A DNA stretch of 64,000 nt, taken from positions 248,001-312,000 of the forward strand of contig DASSSY010000007.1 in NCBI GenBank assembly GCA_035708205.1, written 5' to 3'. This document shows positions 45,706-54,172 of this stretch, piece by piece (position 1 is the first letter of the stretch; the number at the start of each line of letters is the position of its first letter). Made by a program: the position numbers and the translations under genes. The notes beneath the pieces were generated by a model. That model worked only from the letters and a program-made list of their open reading frames with translations, was not told the origin of the DNA and did not search any database. This stretch comes from DASSSY01 sp035708205 (GTDB taxonomy: Bacteria > Bacteroidota > Bacteroidia > Chitinophagales > Chitinophagaceae).

Positions 45706-46782
45706 TTAAAGACAGATAATCTGGTTTTGATCATGATAAAGCCCCAATGCCTTCTCCATTTCTGCCGCTTCAGTATGTGTAATGATGAGCTGGGGCAAAT
45801 TAAACTGTGGCAGCAATCCGAAAAGCCGTTCAATCCGATAACGGTCCAGCTTTTCAAAAATGTCGTCCATCAGGAGCATGGGCTGCGCGTCGAAACGGCA
45901 CAGCCAATCTATTTGCGCCAGCTTCAGGCTGATCAAAAAGGATTTTTTCTGGCCCTGCGAGGCCCGGGCTTTCAACGGCTCTCCATTCAGCATAAACAAC
46001 CAGTCGTCCGTATGCAAACCCTTGACCGTCCGCTTATAGTCAAGATCATATCGGCGGTTTTGGCGGAACATTTCCAACAGCCCTTCCGGCTGCGCACAGG
46101 GCTGATATTCCATGTCCGGCCGTTCACTATCCGTAGCTGATAATTGCCGGTAACCGGCGCATACCCTCTCCGGTAAAAATGCCGAAAGCGCCATTCTTTG
46201 CTCCAATAAAACCCATCCGTGGACCGCCAGCTGTTCATCATAAATATCCAGCAAGGACCACTGGACGTTAGCCGGCGGCGTTTGTTTCAAATAAGCGTTT
46301 TTCTGAAGCAAAATCTTTTGATAGGCCAGTAAATGCTCCAGATATTCGGTATTGGTTTGCGCGAGGAGGCCATCTATAAACTTCCGGCGGCCGTCGCTGC
46401 CGTTATTGATCAGGCCCAGATCGTCCGGAGCGATCATCACGGCATGGTACTTACCGATATGTTCCGACACCCGTTCGTAGGCCAGATCGTTCTGTAAAAC
46501 CGTTTTCTTACCCTCCCGATAAATACAGGTGGTTTTCTCTCGCTTATCCGCTTCCTGCCAGTGACCTTCAATCCTAAAGCCTTCCCTGCCGTTGAGGACA
46601 TTATGGCGCTCTTTGCTTTGAAAATAGCTTTTGGTGAAGCACAGGTAATATACCGCGTCCAGCAAATTGGTCTTGCCCATACCGTTTTTCCCGGCAATGC
46701 CCACTACCGGGCTGTTGAAGGCCAGTCGCTTTTGTTCAAAATTGCGGAACCAAGTCAATGATATTTCAGATAAAAAGGGCAA
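45706..46782 (-). CDS. recF: DNA replication/repair protein RecF
   Basis: A 358-residue SMC-like ATPase loading RecA at gaps. It has SLTWFRNFEQKRLAF, a Walker A GIAGKNGMGKTNLLDAVYYL, MIAPDDLGLINNGSDGRRKFID, the signature ASQGQKKSFLISLKLAQ and Walker B MLLMDDIFEKLD. LPQLIITHTE closes the ATPase core. No ATG lies near the start of homology; the TTG at 46782 gives a normal N-terminus and is the best candidate. Confidence 0.95.
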   Translation of the reverse strand: MPFLSEISLTWFRNFEQKRLAFNSPVVGIAGKNGMGKTNLLDAVYYLCFTKSYFQSKERHNVLNGREGFRIEGHWQEADKREKTTCIYREGKKTVLQNDLAYERVSEHIGKYHAVMIAPDDLGLINNGSDGRRKFIDGLLAQTNTEYLEHLLAYQKILLQKNAYLKQTPPANVQWSLLDIYDEQLAVHGWVLLEQRMALSAFLPERVCAGYRQLSATDSERPDMEYQPCAQPEGLLEMFRQNRRYDLDYKRTVKGLHTDDWLFMLNGEPLKARASQGQKKSFLISLKLAQIDWLCRFDAQPMLLMDDIFEKLDRYRIERLFGLLPQFNLPQLIITHTEAAEMEKALGLYHDQNQIICL

Positions 46783-47130
46783 AGTATACGGATAAATTGT
46801 TGGAACAGGTACGCAAAGGTCGGAAATGAAATGCAGAAATCCATTTGGAAACAGGTTTAAACAATAGTGCGGCCATCAGCCATTCCAATTCTCAAACCAG
46901 GAAGTTTATGAAACCCTCTCCCATCAGGAAAACCACGCTAACAGTGAATTATTATGTTTGATAAAATTATTATTTTTAAATTTAAATTGTTAAATTTGTA
47001 CAGGCTTTGATTATCCTTGTCCGTGATGCAACGCTTGTGCAACAGGTATGAGAATCCAAACAGCACCTGGGAAATGCTATTTTCCGGAAGATAGTGACAA
47101 TGATTTTTCTAACAACATAAATCTTAAACT
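46783..47130. other. Intergenic stretch between recF and the 47131 gene
   Basis: No gene is seen in this 348-bp divergent spacer. It holds a possible recF -7 box (GACCTTTG, minus strand, 46814-46821, one base off) and an A+T-rich block near 46950-47000. A TAAATTTG element near 46990 could serve the rightward gene but lies about 140 nt from its start. Confidence 0.6.
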
Positions 47131-48171
47131 ATGAAACAGTTCCTTACCTTTTCCGTTCTTTTATTTCTGGCTTTGGGCCTCAGGGCACAGCAGCCGGCTG
47201 CGTCATCCTGTAGTGCGCCGGACAGTATTCTCAATCGTTATCAAAATGACGCTGACAGACTGGCTTTGCGACAAATTTTCCTTGTGCACAGTCCGGATAC
47301 GGCCAACATCCGTATTTCACCCGCTTTGTCGGATACGTTCCTCAATGCATTCATAGCGGTTTACAACGCCACCACAATTCCAGCCAGGGATACAGTGGTA
47401 GAATTAATCACCAGCTTCACTGATACAGGAATACTTACGGGCATTCATAGCAATCCCAATATTCCCAGCCTGAGACACCTGTATATGGTGGTCAATCCAC
47501 AACTGCCCTGGATACAGCAGCTCCTGCAACAGAATTTCCCTTCCGGAAATGACACGATTGACAGCTTAATTTCAAACTATTCTATTTCTTTTGAATTTGA
47601 ACAATACACAACCAATACTTATTTAGCCGATATCAATGCCGATAGTAATTACAATATGATCGCGATGGCTAATCTCGTAAAAGACCTGCCGGATGTGTAT
47701 CAGGCCACTTCGGGCAGCGTTGAAACCGAAGGCGATTATCCAGTCGATATCGAAGGCCATATTACGCCTAATTATGTTGACCTGGTCTATACATATAGCT
47801 GGGGCGATTGCCCTGCCGGTTGCATCTGGAGCCGCTCCTGGGAATTTAAGGTCTATTATGATTGTTCCGTCGAATTTTCTAGTAGCTTCGGCACGCCCTT
47901 AGGCTTTCCGCCAAGTGAAGGGATTGCCACGCCACGAGATGGCCATTCGCTCATCATTTATCCTAATCCTTTTTCTGATTATATTGAAATACGTGGTCTG
48001 TCGGGCAATTTTGCATATGAGATTTATAACACCATAGGTCAGAAGTGTGTCAGCGGAAGTGCCGCAAACAGCCGAATAAACGGTTTACATAGTCTGGCTG
48101 CCGGTAGCTATTGTCTTCATATCCAAAACAAAGATTTTAGTCAATGGTTAAAGCTGCAAAAACAAGAATAA
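47131..48171 (+). CDS. Secreted protein with T9SS sorting domain
   Basis: A 346-residue exported protein (signal peptide MKQFLTFSVLLFLALGLRAQ). The last ~75 residues form a type A T9SS sorting domain: IYPNPFSDYIEI, YEIYNTIGQK, INGLHSLAAGSYCLHI and a lysine-ending final strand. The middle (about residues 25-265) has no recognised fold; it is Asp/Asn/Ser-rich and has cysteines in SWGDCPAGCIW. The type IX system would carry it across the outer membrane. Function unknown. Confidence 0.88.
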   Translation: MKQFLTFSVLLFLALGLRAQQPAASSCSAPDSILNRYQNDADRLALRQIFLVHSPDTANIRISPALSDTFLNAFIAVYNATTIPARDTVVELITSFTDTGILTGIHSNPNIPSLRHLYMVVNPQLPWIQQLLQQNFPSGNDTIDSLISNYSISFEFEQYTTNTYLADINADSNYNMIAMANLVKDLPDVYQATSGSVETEGDYPVDIEGHITPNYVDLVYTYSWGDCPAGCIWSRSWEFKVYYDCSVEFSSSFGTPLGFPPSEGIATPRDGHSLIIYPNPFSDYIEIRGLSGNFAYEIYNTIGQKCVSGSAANSRINGLHSLAAGSYCLHIQNKDFSQWLKLQKQE

Positions 48172-48287
48172 ACTCCCGACATTACCACTGGTCTTTAGCA
48201 TCTCGCTAAGACCAACAATTTACAAAAATCATTAATTATTACGTTCGTTTTTTCATAGCGGTGATGTTTGTTGGTAGGTTATATTTG

Positions 48288-48310
48288 GGTCGTAGAGAGC
48301 CCCTACGACC
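48288..48310. repeat. Perfect inverted repeat between convergent genes
   Basis: GGTCGTAG pairs with CTACGACC around a 7-nt loop in the gap between two convergent T9SS genes. There is no T run, so a terminator is not well supported. It has the look of a dispersed REP-like element; no other copy was noticed in the window. Confidence 0.4.
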
Positions 48311-48347
48311 AGTAGAAGATTCTTATACTTTACTTATTGTTTCGCTT

Positions 48348-49085
48348 TTACTGAATGACAAACTTCTTGACTATTCTTGTTCCATCTTGGTTCAATTCTA
48401 TAAGATACATTCCTGTCCGCAGCATGGAGACATTCAATTTAAATACGTTGTGATCAAAAGGAGGGTAAGATAAGCTACGGCGTAATAAAACTCTTCCAGC
48501 CATATCTTTTATATTGATAAATATATTTTTTATACTATCACTATTGATTTGTATATTAAGTTCATCAAATGCCGGGTTAGGATAAAGCTGTAAGTCCATA
48601 AGCTTAGGACCATTTTCATTTGAAATGCCTGAAGGATACTCCCCTTTTAAAATAAAGGTAGTGCAATTTGCCGTATCGTTAGCACCAATAGGATCGTTAT
48701 AGGTAGCAGATGAATTTAAGAGGTGGGCGCAAATCGTTTCTGTATCATTATTTTGTTGATGAGTATTTGCATAAAGTGAAGCATAAGGTCCAACAATGAC
48801 GGAATCCCCCGCCAAAATATTGACAGGCAGACAATAAGTAGGCATCCATGCTTGTAAAAATTGAAAGGCAAAATGAATTGTGTCATTTGTACTGATATCA
48901 TCTGGCCCGTAGTTGATTATTTTAAAATTTACAGATGCAGTATCATTTTGCCCAAATTGGGCGCCGTTAGCAGGTGTTTCAATTTTAATTCCAATATCAC
49001 AGCTTTTTTGCATTTGTGCGGTAGCGGAATTGCAAATGGGGAAAAGGCATATAAATAGAAATACAATAAAGTTATCTTTCTTCAT
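48348..49085 (-). CDS. Secreted protein with T9SS sorting domain
   Basis: A 245-residue exported protein (MKKDNFIVFLFICLFPICNSATAQ). Residues ~35-100 look like an Ig/CARDB-like beta sandwich (VNFKIINYGPDDISTNDTI). The C-terminus is a type A sorting domain: LYPNPAFDELNIQI, IFINIKDMAGRVLLRR, LNVSMLRTGMYLIEL and RIVKKFVIQ. It is the second gene of a minus-strand pair, starting 12 nt after the 49098-50573 gene. Function unknown. Confidence 0.87.
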   Translation of the reverse strand: MKKDNFIVFLFICLFPICNSATAQMQKSCDIGIKIETPANGAQFGQNDTASVNFKIINYGPDDISTNDTIHFAFQFLQAWMPTYCLPVNILAGDSVIVGPYASLYANTHQQNNDTETICAHLLNSSATYNDPIGANDTANCTTFILKGEYPSGISNENGPKLMDLQLYPNPAFDELNIQINSDSIKNIFINIKDMAGRVLLRRSLSYPPFDHNVFKLNVSMLRTGMYLIELNQDGTRIVKKFVIQ

Positions 49086-49097
49086 GTTTTTTCTTTT

Positions 49098-50573
49098 TTA
49101 GTCCAACATTGAAAGTCTCAAAATACTCCTTTCTGAAATGGGAATAAGCACATAATTATAATCCCAATCATCAATCTTAGGAGTAGTAATAAAATCCGGG
49201 CTTGTATAATCACAAATGGGTTTATAAACAAGTGTTTTCCTGTGCAAAATGTCATATTTAAGATAGCAATACTTCTTTATCTCATTGTCCATAATAATCA
49301 TATATATATATTTATTGCTAATTTTCAAATCCCAAATTCCTTTCTCAATAGACGGCAGGCTAGAATCATTATTGAAGTAATGCAGATCAATATCAGGCAT
49401 CAAATTGTTTAATGAAAATAAATGGTCACTCCCAAATAAGGCTAAATACGGGCTTGCGAATGGGATATGACCGGAGAACAAGTAACCATATCCATATTTA
49501 TTTAAATACAGGCTCGGCAAGTTACGGTCATAAAGGGAATCAAAAACAAACGCATGTTCGTTCTTTTTATATTTTGCCAAAAAATGATTTTTATGATTCG
49601 GAACAATATCATCCGCTATGGCAAAGTATGGATTATTATTGTAGATCAAGAATTCTTCCGTCAGAATATAGTAAGCGTTTTCAAATCCTTTTCCCAAGTT
49701 TTTCCGAGAAATGCCTCTGTTTGGTATTTTGAATTCAGGACCAATGTAATTTTCCACGAGTGAAAAATCCACAAGTTGGTTCTTTTTATAAGTAGATAAG
49801 GTCAGAAAAACAGTTGAAGCAGTATCTTCTTTTAAGCCCAATTGTATTCCATTAAATACATAGGTATAAACGCCCAGCAACCACGTAGTATCTTCATGAC
49901 AAAAATAACTCTTATATATATAAGGGTCAATTTTATGAACTCTTTTACAATAGGATTGTGCTTGCGCATATTCTTTCTTTCCATTCTTTCCAAATTTAAG
50001 ATTAAATGCCGCTTTTATCAAACTGTCGGTCAATGAAAGTGTATATTCATAGTTTTTATTGACGCCATCAAATACCTGCATTTCTTTTTTTAGATTATCG
50101 AAGAAATAATAATATCCGCCTCTCTGCTCAAATTGTGCTTCTGGGCCAAAGGGATCTTTAGAAAAAGTTAAAGTATCTCTTTTCGTAGTTAATGAGTTAA
50201 AGAAATTCAGGTTTTCGGAAAGGTTTACTAAAACAGTTTTCAAAATTTTTCCGCTTTCACTATTATAAAAACTTACCGTAGATTCATATCCACCATTATT
50301 CTGAAACAAATGGTACAGGCTGTCTGACCATTCAATGTTTTGTGTAAATTTTTCGAGATGCAGCCGTTGAAGTATATACGCTGAATCTTTTTGATACTTT
50401 TTGGGGAAAACCAATACTTTCTTAATATTATTATCTAATTTACTTAGGTTTGCAATTTGGCTTAAGCAATTAGTACATTCACTATTATTGATAGTTACAA
50501 ATAGAGTATTTTGGGCAAACAAACCAACCGGTATATATATATATAATATACAAAATATTATTTTTTTTATCAT
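49098..50573 (-). CDS. Exported protein with CxxC motif and propeller-like repeats
   Basis: I do not recognise a named family. The 491-residue protein starts with a signal peptide (MIKKIIFCILYIYIPVGLFAQ), then TLFVTINNSECTNCLSQ with C33 and C36, resembling the start of a thioredoxin-like fold. The rest is Tyr/Phe/Asp-rich with repeated strand-turn patterns (YYFFDNLKKEMQVFD, EYTLSLTDSLIK, YCYLKYDILHRKTLVY) suggesting a beta propeller, as in 6-bladed propeller proteins of Bacteroidota. ATG at 50573 is chosen for the signal peptide. Base composition is A+T-rich compared with neighbours. Confidence 0.75.
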   Translation of the reverse strand: MIKKIIFCILYIYIPVGLFAQNTLFVTINNSECTNCLSQIANLSKLDNNIKKVLVFPKKYQKDSAYILQRLHLEKFTQNIEWSDSLYHLFQNNGGYESTVSFYNSESGKILKTVLVNLSENLNFFNSLTTKRDTLTFSKDPFGPEAQFEQRGGYYYFFDNLKKEMQVFDGVNKNYEYTLSLTDSLIKAAFNLKFGKNGKKEYAQAQSYCKRVHKIDPYIYKSYFCHEDTTWLLGVYTYVFNGIQLGLKEDTASTVFLTLSTYKKNQLVDFSLVENYIGPEFKIPNRGISRKNLGKGFENAYYILTEEFLIYNNNPYFAIADDIVPNHKNHFLAKYKKNEHAFVFDSLYDRNLPSLYLNKYGYGYLFSGHIPFASPYLALFGSDHLFSLNNLMPDIDLHYFNNDSSLPSIEKGIWDLKISNKYIYMIIMDNEIKKYCYLKYDILHRKTLVYKPICDYTSPDFITTPKIDDWDYNYVLIPISERSILRLSMLD

Positions 50574-50583
50574 AAAACAATAT

Positions 50584-50622
50584 TTTAATGATATCTCCGT
50601 TTTCAGCGTAGATATCATTAAA
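50584..50622. repeat. 12-bp inverted repeat before the 50573 gene
   Basis: TTTAATGATATC (50584-50595) and GATATCATTAAA (50611-50622) form a perfect inverted repeat with a 15-nt loop, just 11 nt before the gene start and 15 nt past the end of the frameshifted gene upstream. It could be a weak terminator, an mRNA hairpin or an operator. Confidence 0.5.
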
Positions 50623-50636
50623 TCAAAAAATACTTA

Positions 50637-51010
50637 TCAATGATCCGTGCTCTCTTGTGAAACAAATTTCATCCACCATTCTCCCCATGGCATTATTACG
50701 GAGTTATTATACCCATCCTCCGGATCTGGATCCGTTTCATGGCCAGCCCTAGTAGAAAATGTCGTTGTTCCTATTAGTTTCCCATTACGGTCATAATTAT
50801 ATATAAGTACTGTGTGAGTCCCATCAGGATTTAATGTATTTGTTGTACAAATTCTATTTGGATCTGGAGGACAATCATAGGTTGTACCACCTGAACTATT
50901 TGGGCGGGGGGAGTCGTTAAACCATGGAGAATGCCTGTCTGAGCGCTCGCCGCCGTGCCCAATAAAGAAAACCCTGCGGCAAATGAGAAAATAAGGATTA
51001 GCTTTTTCAT
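50637..51010 (-). pseudogene. Frameshifted small secreted protein
   Basis: The ATG at 51010 opens a clean signal peptide (MKKLILIFSFAAGFSLLGTAASAQ), but the frame then reads nonsense to a stop near 50850. One frame over, a clearly protein-like sequence continues: DRHSPWFNDSPRPNSSGG, TYDCPPDPNRICTTNT, VLIYNYDRNGKLIGTTTF and GEWWMKFVSQESTDH, ending with TGA at 50637. One missing base just after SAQ would restore a ~125-residue exported protein. Either a real mutation or a sequencing error. Two cysteines (CPPDPNRIC) could form a disulfide. Family unknown. Confidence 0.8.
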
Positions 51011-51064
51011 AATTTTTCGGCTTAATACAGGTAAGCCATACCCTTTATTAAAATAAATAATACA

Positions 51065-51097
51065 CGAATGTACATACAAAATATTTGCAATTACAAA
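51065..51097 (-). promoter_or_regulatory. Promoter of the frameshifted secreted protein
   Basis: On the minus strand TTTG (51094-51097), 21 nt, then TACATTCG (51065-51072), one base off consensus, about 55 nt before the ATG. Confidence 0.55.
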
Positions 51098-51134
51098 TCG
51101 TTTTTCGCAATTTTATCCCGAAAATAAATGGTTT

Positions 51135-51534
51135 ATGGTTCAGCAACGGATTAAAACATTAAGACAACTTAGAGGAATCAGCCAAAGGGAAATGGCGATA
51201 AAACTTAATAAAAGTACATCTGCCTATAGCCGTTTAGAGGCTGGTTCAAAAATCATTAGCCCTGATGAGCTTTATGAAATTGCCCACATATTGTCATGTA
51301 GTATTGATGAATTATTCAGAAGATCTAACTATAGACATACACCGGCAACAAAATACAGTACCGGATGTAACAATTCACAGGGATCAAGAAGATCACTTAG
51401 CCGGTGTCCTTGAACACCTACTCCACCAAATATTATCCTATCAGGAAAAATCAGAAGAAAGAATGCGGATATTTATAAAAGAAGTGATTCAGAATCTGAA
51501 TCAAAATCAGAAAGAGGACTTGAATCACAATTAA
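51135..51534 (+). pseudogene. Frameshifted XRE-family regulator
   Basis: The first frame encodes a normal helix-turn-helix: RIKTLRQLRGISQREMA, then NKSTSAYSRLEAG and ISPDELYEIAHILSCSIDEL. Around 51320-51350 protein-like sequence moves to the +1 frame (VTIHRDQEDHLAGVLEHLL, SYQEKSEERMRIFIKEV) and ends at 51534. A one-base insertion would explain it; the original was about 130 residues. The truncated first frame alone (92 residues) still holds the DNA-binding domain and might be active. It is divergent from the frameshifted secreted protein and could have been its regulator. Confidence 0.75.
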
Positions 51535-51806
51535 AGATGTAATACAACATTTGATTTAATAATCAGTTCAACACCATCTTACAAAGTATGCAGTTGTAAA
51601 GGCCATGTGCCGACAGCTTTTACTCCGAAACACAAAGCCTTGTCAAAGCAACTCCAGTTATACCATTAACCAATACGGATTTAACGAGCAGCCAGTCCTG
51701 TTACGGTGGATTAAGACCTGGCAGTAAGTTTTATTTTTATCAATAAATAAAACAAACCGGAGCCATTCTGCTACAGTTTCCAAGTTCTTTCGGCGAAAAA
51801 TTATAG

Positions 51807-51814
51807 TATCTTTG
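51807..51814 (+). promoter_or_regulatory. -7 box of hppD
   Basis: TATCTTTG fits TAnnTTTG. The -33 box is poor. Transcription would start near 51821. Confidence 0.5.
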
Positions 51815-51872
51815 CTTGGCATTCCAAACGTTGATCATGCAATAGAAATGCCTGTCATTTCAAATTGAAGTT

Positions 51873-51956
51873 ATGGAAAAAGAGTTTCTAAATTCTAATT
51901 ATGTAAGGGTCAAAAAACGGCTCAAAAAGTTGGTGATGGCGCAATGGAGTTTCTAA
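51873..51956 (+). CDS. Possible 27-residue leader peptide
   Basis: A short frame (MEKEFLNSNYVRVKKRLKKL and seven more residues) within the hppD leader. It is strongly basic. GAGTTTCTAAATT occurs at 51882-51894 and again at 51947-51959, overlapping both ends of the frame. No family is recognised and translation is unproven. Confidence 0.25.
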   Translation: MEKEFLNSNYVRVKKRLKKLVMAQWSF

Positions 51957-52015
51957 ATTTCATTGTTATCTCTCTACGAAAACTCAATTTTAAAATCATT
52001 TAAACATCATTAATT

Positions 52016-53155
52016 ATGGCACAAGTTGCTGGAAAGACTTTTGCAGAAAAAATTGCACAGGCAAAAGATTTTTTACCGATTAACGGTACCGATTACATTG
52101 AATTTTATGTGGGCAATGCCAAACAAGCCGCTCATTATTACAAAACCGCTTTTGGTTTTCAATCCGTTGCCTACGCCGGCCCGGAAACCGGCGTCAGGGA
52201 CCGCGCTTCTTATGTTTTACAGCAAGGTAAAATCCGTCTGGTATTGACCACCGCTTTAAATTCAGACCACCCTATTTCGGAACATGTTAGAAAACACGGC
52301 GACGGCGTTAAAATTCTGGCCCTTTGGGTAGATGACGCTTACAGCGCATTCGAAGAAACCACCAAACGCGGCGGCAAACCTTATATGGAACCTAAAACCA
52401 TCACGGATGAGCTTGGCGAAGTGCGCATGTCCGGTATTTACACTTATGGCGAGACCGTACACATGTTCATTGAACGAAAAAATTATAAAGGCGCATTTAT
52501 GCCGGGCTATGAAAAATGGGAAAGCGACTATAACCCCGGGGATGCGGGATTGCTTTATATCGACCATTGCGTGGGCAATGTCGGATGGAACAGGATGCTG
52601 CCCACCGTAAAATGGTATGAAGAAGTAATGGGCTTTGTGAACATCCTTTCTTTTGACGACAAACAGATCAATACCGAATACTCCGCCTTGATGAGTAAAG
52701 TGATGAGTAATGGCAACGGCTATTCGAAATTCCCCATTAACGAGCCGGCTGAAGGCAAGAAGAAATCCCAGATCGAAGAATACCTGGATTTTTATGAGGG
52801 CGAAGGCGTCCAACATATTGCCGTAGCCACCAAAGACATTGTTAAGACCGTTACTGAATTAAAATCACGCGGTGTAGAATTCCTAGGCGCCCCGCCGGAA
52901 GCTTATTATGAAATGCTCCCTGAGCGGGTGGGCAAGATAGACGAAGAGATCCAGGCTTTACAGAAACTGGGCATTCTGGTGGATCGCGATGAGGAGGGTT
53001 ATTTGTTGCAGATCTTTACCAAACCGGTGGAAGACCGTCCTACCCTGTTCTTTGAGATCATCGAACGGCATGGCGCGCAAAGCTTCGGCGCCGGCAATTT
53101 CAAAGCTTTATTTGAAAGTATTGAAAGAGAACAGGCTAAAAGAGGTAATCTATAA
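52016..53155 (+). CDS. hppD: 4-hydroxyphenylpyruvate dioxygenase
   Basis: A 379-residue Fe(II) enzyme turning 4-hydroxyphenylpyruvate into homogentisate in tyrosine breakdown. It has two vicinal-oxygen-chelate halves. The iron ligands fit the histidines in YIDHCVGNV and GVQHIAVAT and the glutamate in TLFFEIIERHG. Other family marks are FYVGNAKQAAHYY, GFQSVAYAGPETG and the C-terminal QSFGAGNFKALFESIEREQ. Length is typical. No other tyrosine pathway gene is adjacent. Confidence 0.97.
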   Translation: MAQVAGKTFAEKIAQAKDFLPINGTDYIEFYVGNAKQAAHYYKTAFGFQSVAYAGPETGVRDRASYVLQQGKIRLVLTTALNSDHPISEHVRKHGDGVKILALWVDDAYSAFEETTKRGGKPYMEPKTITDELGEVRMSGIYTYGETVHMFIERKNYKGAFMPGYEKWESDYNPGDAGLLYIDHCVGNVGWNRMLPTVKWYEEVMGFVNILSFDDKQINTEYSALMSKVMSNGNGYSKFPINEPAEGKKKSQIEEYLDFYEGEGVQHIAVATKDIVKTVTELKSRGVEFLGAPPEAYYEMLPERVGKIDEEIQALQKLGILVDRDEEGYLLQIFTKPVEDRPTLFFEIIERHGAQSFGAGNFKALFESIEREQAKRGNL

Positions 53156-53180
53156 CAAAACCATTTGCGTTAAATAGGAA

Positions 53181-53212
53181 AAAGGCTGTCATTCGGGCAG
53201 CCTTTACCTTTC
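53181..53212 (+). terminator. Terminator after hppD
   Basis: AAAGGCTG (53181-53188) pairs with CAGCCTTT (53198-53205), followed by a pyrimidine-rich run, 26 nt after the stop. Confidence 0.7.
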
Positions 53213-53375
53213 CGTAAAGCAAACAATAAACTTTGAAACCACTTACTGCCAACACACTAAAACACGGTTATTTCAACGGCAAAAAGAAGCCAGAAAGGCA
53301 ATAAAGAAGCCTCATTTCCTATTTTAGAATGACCTGTCCTACAACTTTAAAAACCGGGATTGGTGTCCAGATCGC

Positions 53376-54101
53376 TTAACCATATTCTTCCTCGGCCATG
53401 GGAACTTCCATAACCAGGATCTCAGCATCTTCCAACGCCTCTAAAGTAAACGCCCCGGTATCGTAAATACCATATCCATCACGTTTTTCCAGCACCTGCT
53501 CTCCAACCCGGGCCTTACCTTCGATGACAAACACATACACCCCGTTACCTTGCTTCTTCAGTGCATATGTTCGGGCAATCCCTTTATCAAACTCAGCCAG
53601 GTGGAACCAGGCATCCTGGTGGATCCAAACCCCGTCATCATCCCGGTTAGGCGAAAGTATCTGCTGAAAGTCATTTTTCTTTTCGTGCTCCGCAACAGAC
53701 ATTTGGTCATAGCGCGGCGGAAGACCGGCTGATTTCGGAAATATCCAAATCTGCAAAAATTTCACCGGTTGCTCATCACTGGCATTTTTTTCGGAATGTA
53801 TCACACCCGTTCCAGCGCTCATGACCTGAATTTCACCCCTGCGGATAACGCCTTCATGCCCCATATTGTCGCCATGCTGCAATACACCTTCCAAAGGAAT
53901 ACTGACAATTTCCATATCCCGGTGCGGATGCTTTCCAAATCCCATCCCGGCGGAAACCGTATCATCGTTCAACACCCGCAAAGCGCCAAAACCCATTCTT
54001 CCCGGGTCATAATAATCGGCAAAGCTAAAAGTATGATAAGTGTTCAACCATCCATGATCAGCATGACCTCTGCTGTCCGCCTTATGCAAAATCGTTTTCA
54101 T
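53376..54101 (-). CDS. Pirin family protein
   Basis: A 241-residue bicupin of the pirin/YhhW type. The metal ligands lie in GFGKHPHRDMEIVSIPLEG and EVMSAGTGVIHSEKN-like sequence (here QVMSAGTGVIHSEKN), preceded by TYHTFSFADYYDPGRMGFG, all hallmark blocks. Related enzymes cleave quercetin; most have unknown substrates. A palindrome lies in its promoter region, hinting at specific regulation. Confidence 0.93.
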   Translation of the reverse strand: MKTILHKADSRGHADHGWLNTYHTFSFADYYDPGRMGFGALRVLNDDTVSAGMGFGKHPHRDMEIVSIPLEGVLQHGDNMGHEGVIRRGEIQVMSAGTGVIHSEKNASDEQPVKFLQIWIFPKSAGLPPRYDQMSVAEHEKKNDFQQILSPNRDDDGVWIHQDAWFHLAEFDKGIARTYALKKQGNGVYVFVIEGKARVGEQVLEKRDGYGIYDTGAFTLEALEDAEILVMEVPMAEEEYG

Positions 54102-54120
54102 CTTTACTCCTTTTTTGATG

Positions 54121-54128
54121 CAAAGATA
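54121..54128 (-). promoter_or_regulatory. -7 box of the pirin gene
   Basis: TATCTTTG on the minus strand, 20 nt before the start codon. Confidence 0.5.
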
Positions 54129-54137
54129 TTACGCTTT

Positions 54138-54147
54138 CCGACGTCGG
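54138..54147. promoter_or_regulatory. Palindrome in the pirin promoter spacer
   Basis: CCGACGTCGG, a perfect 10-bp palindrome, lies 10 nt upstream of the -7 box, within the region RNA polymerase would cover. It is an operator candidate; the binding protein is unknown. Confidence 0.4.
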
Positions 54148-54172
54148 GCATTGATGTAAGATAAGAAATGAA

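Larger units (their letters stand above)
51535..52015. other. Long leader region before hppD
   Basis: A 481-bp stretch. The left half shows nothing recognisable. The right half holds a -7 box (51807-51814), a 27-codon frame (51873-51956) and a 13-bp direct repeat, so hppD has a leader of about 195 nt. Confidence 0.55.
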
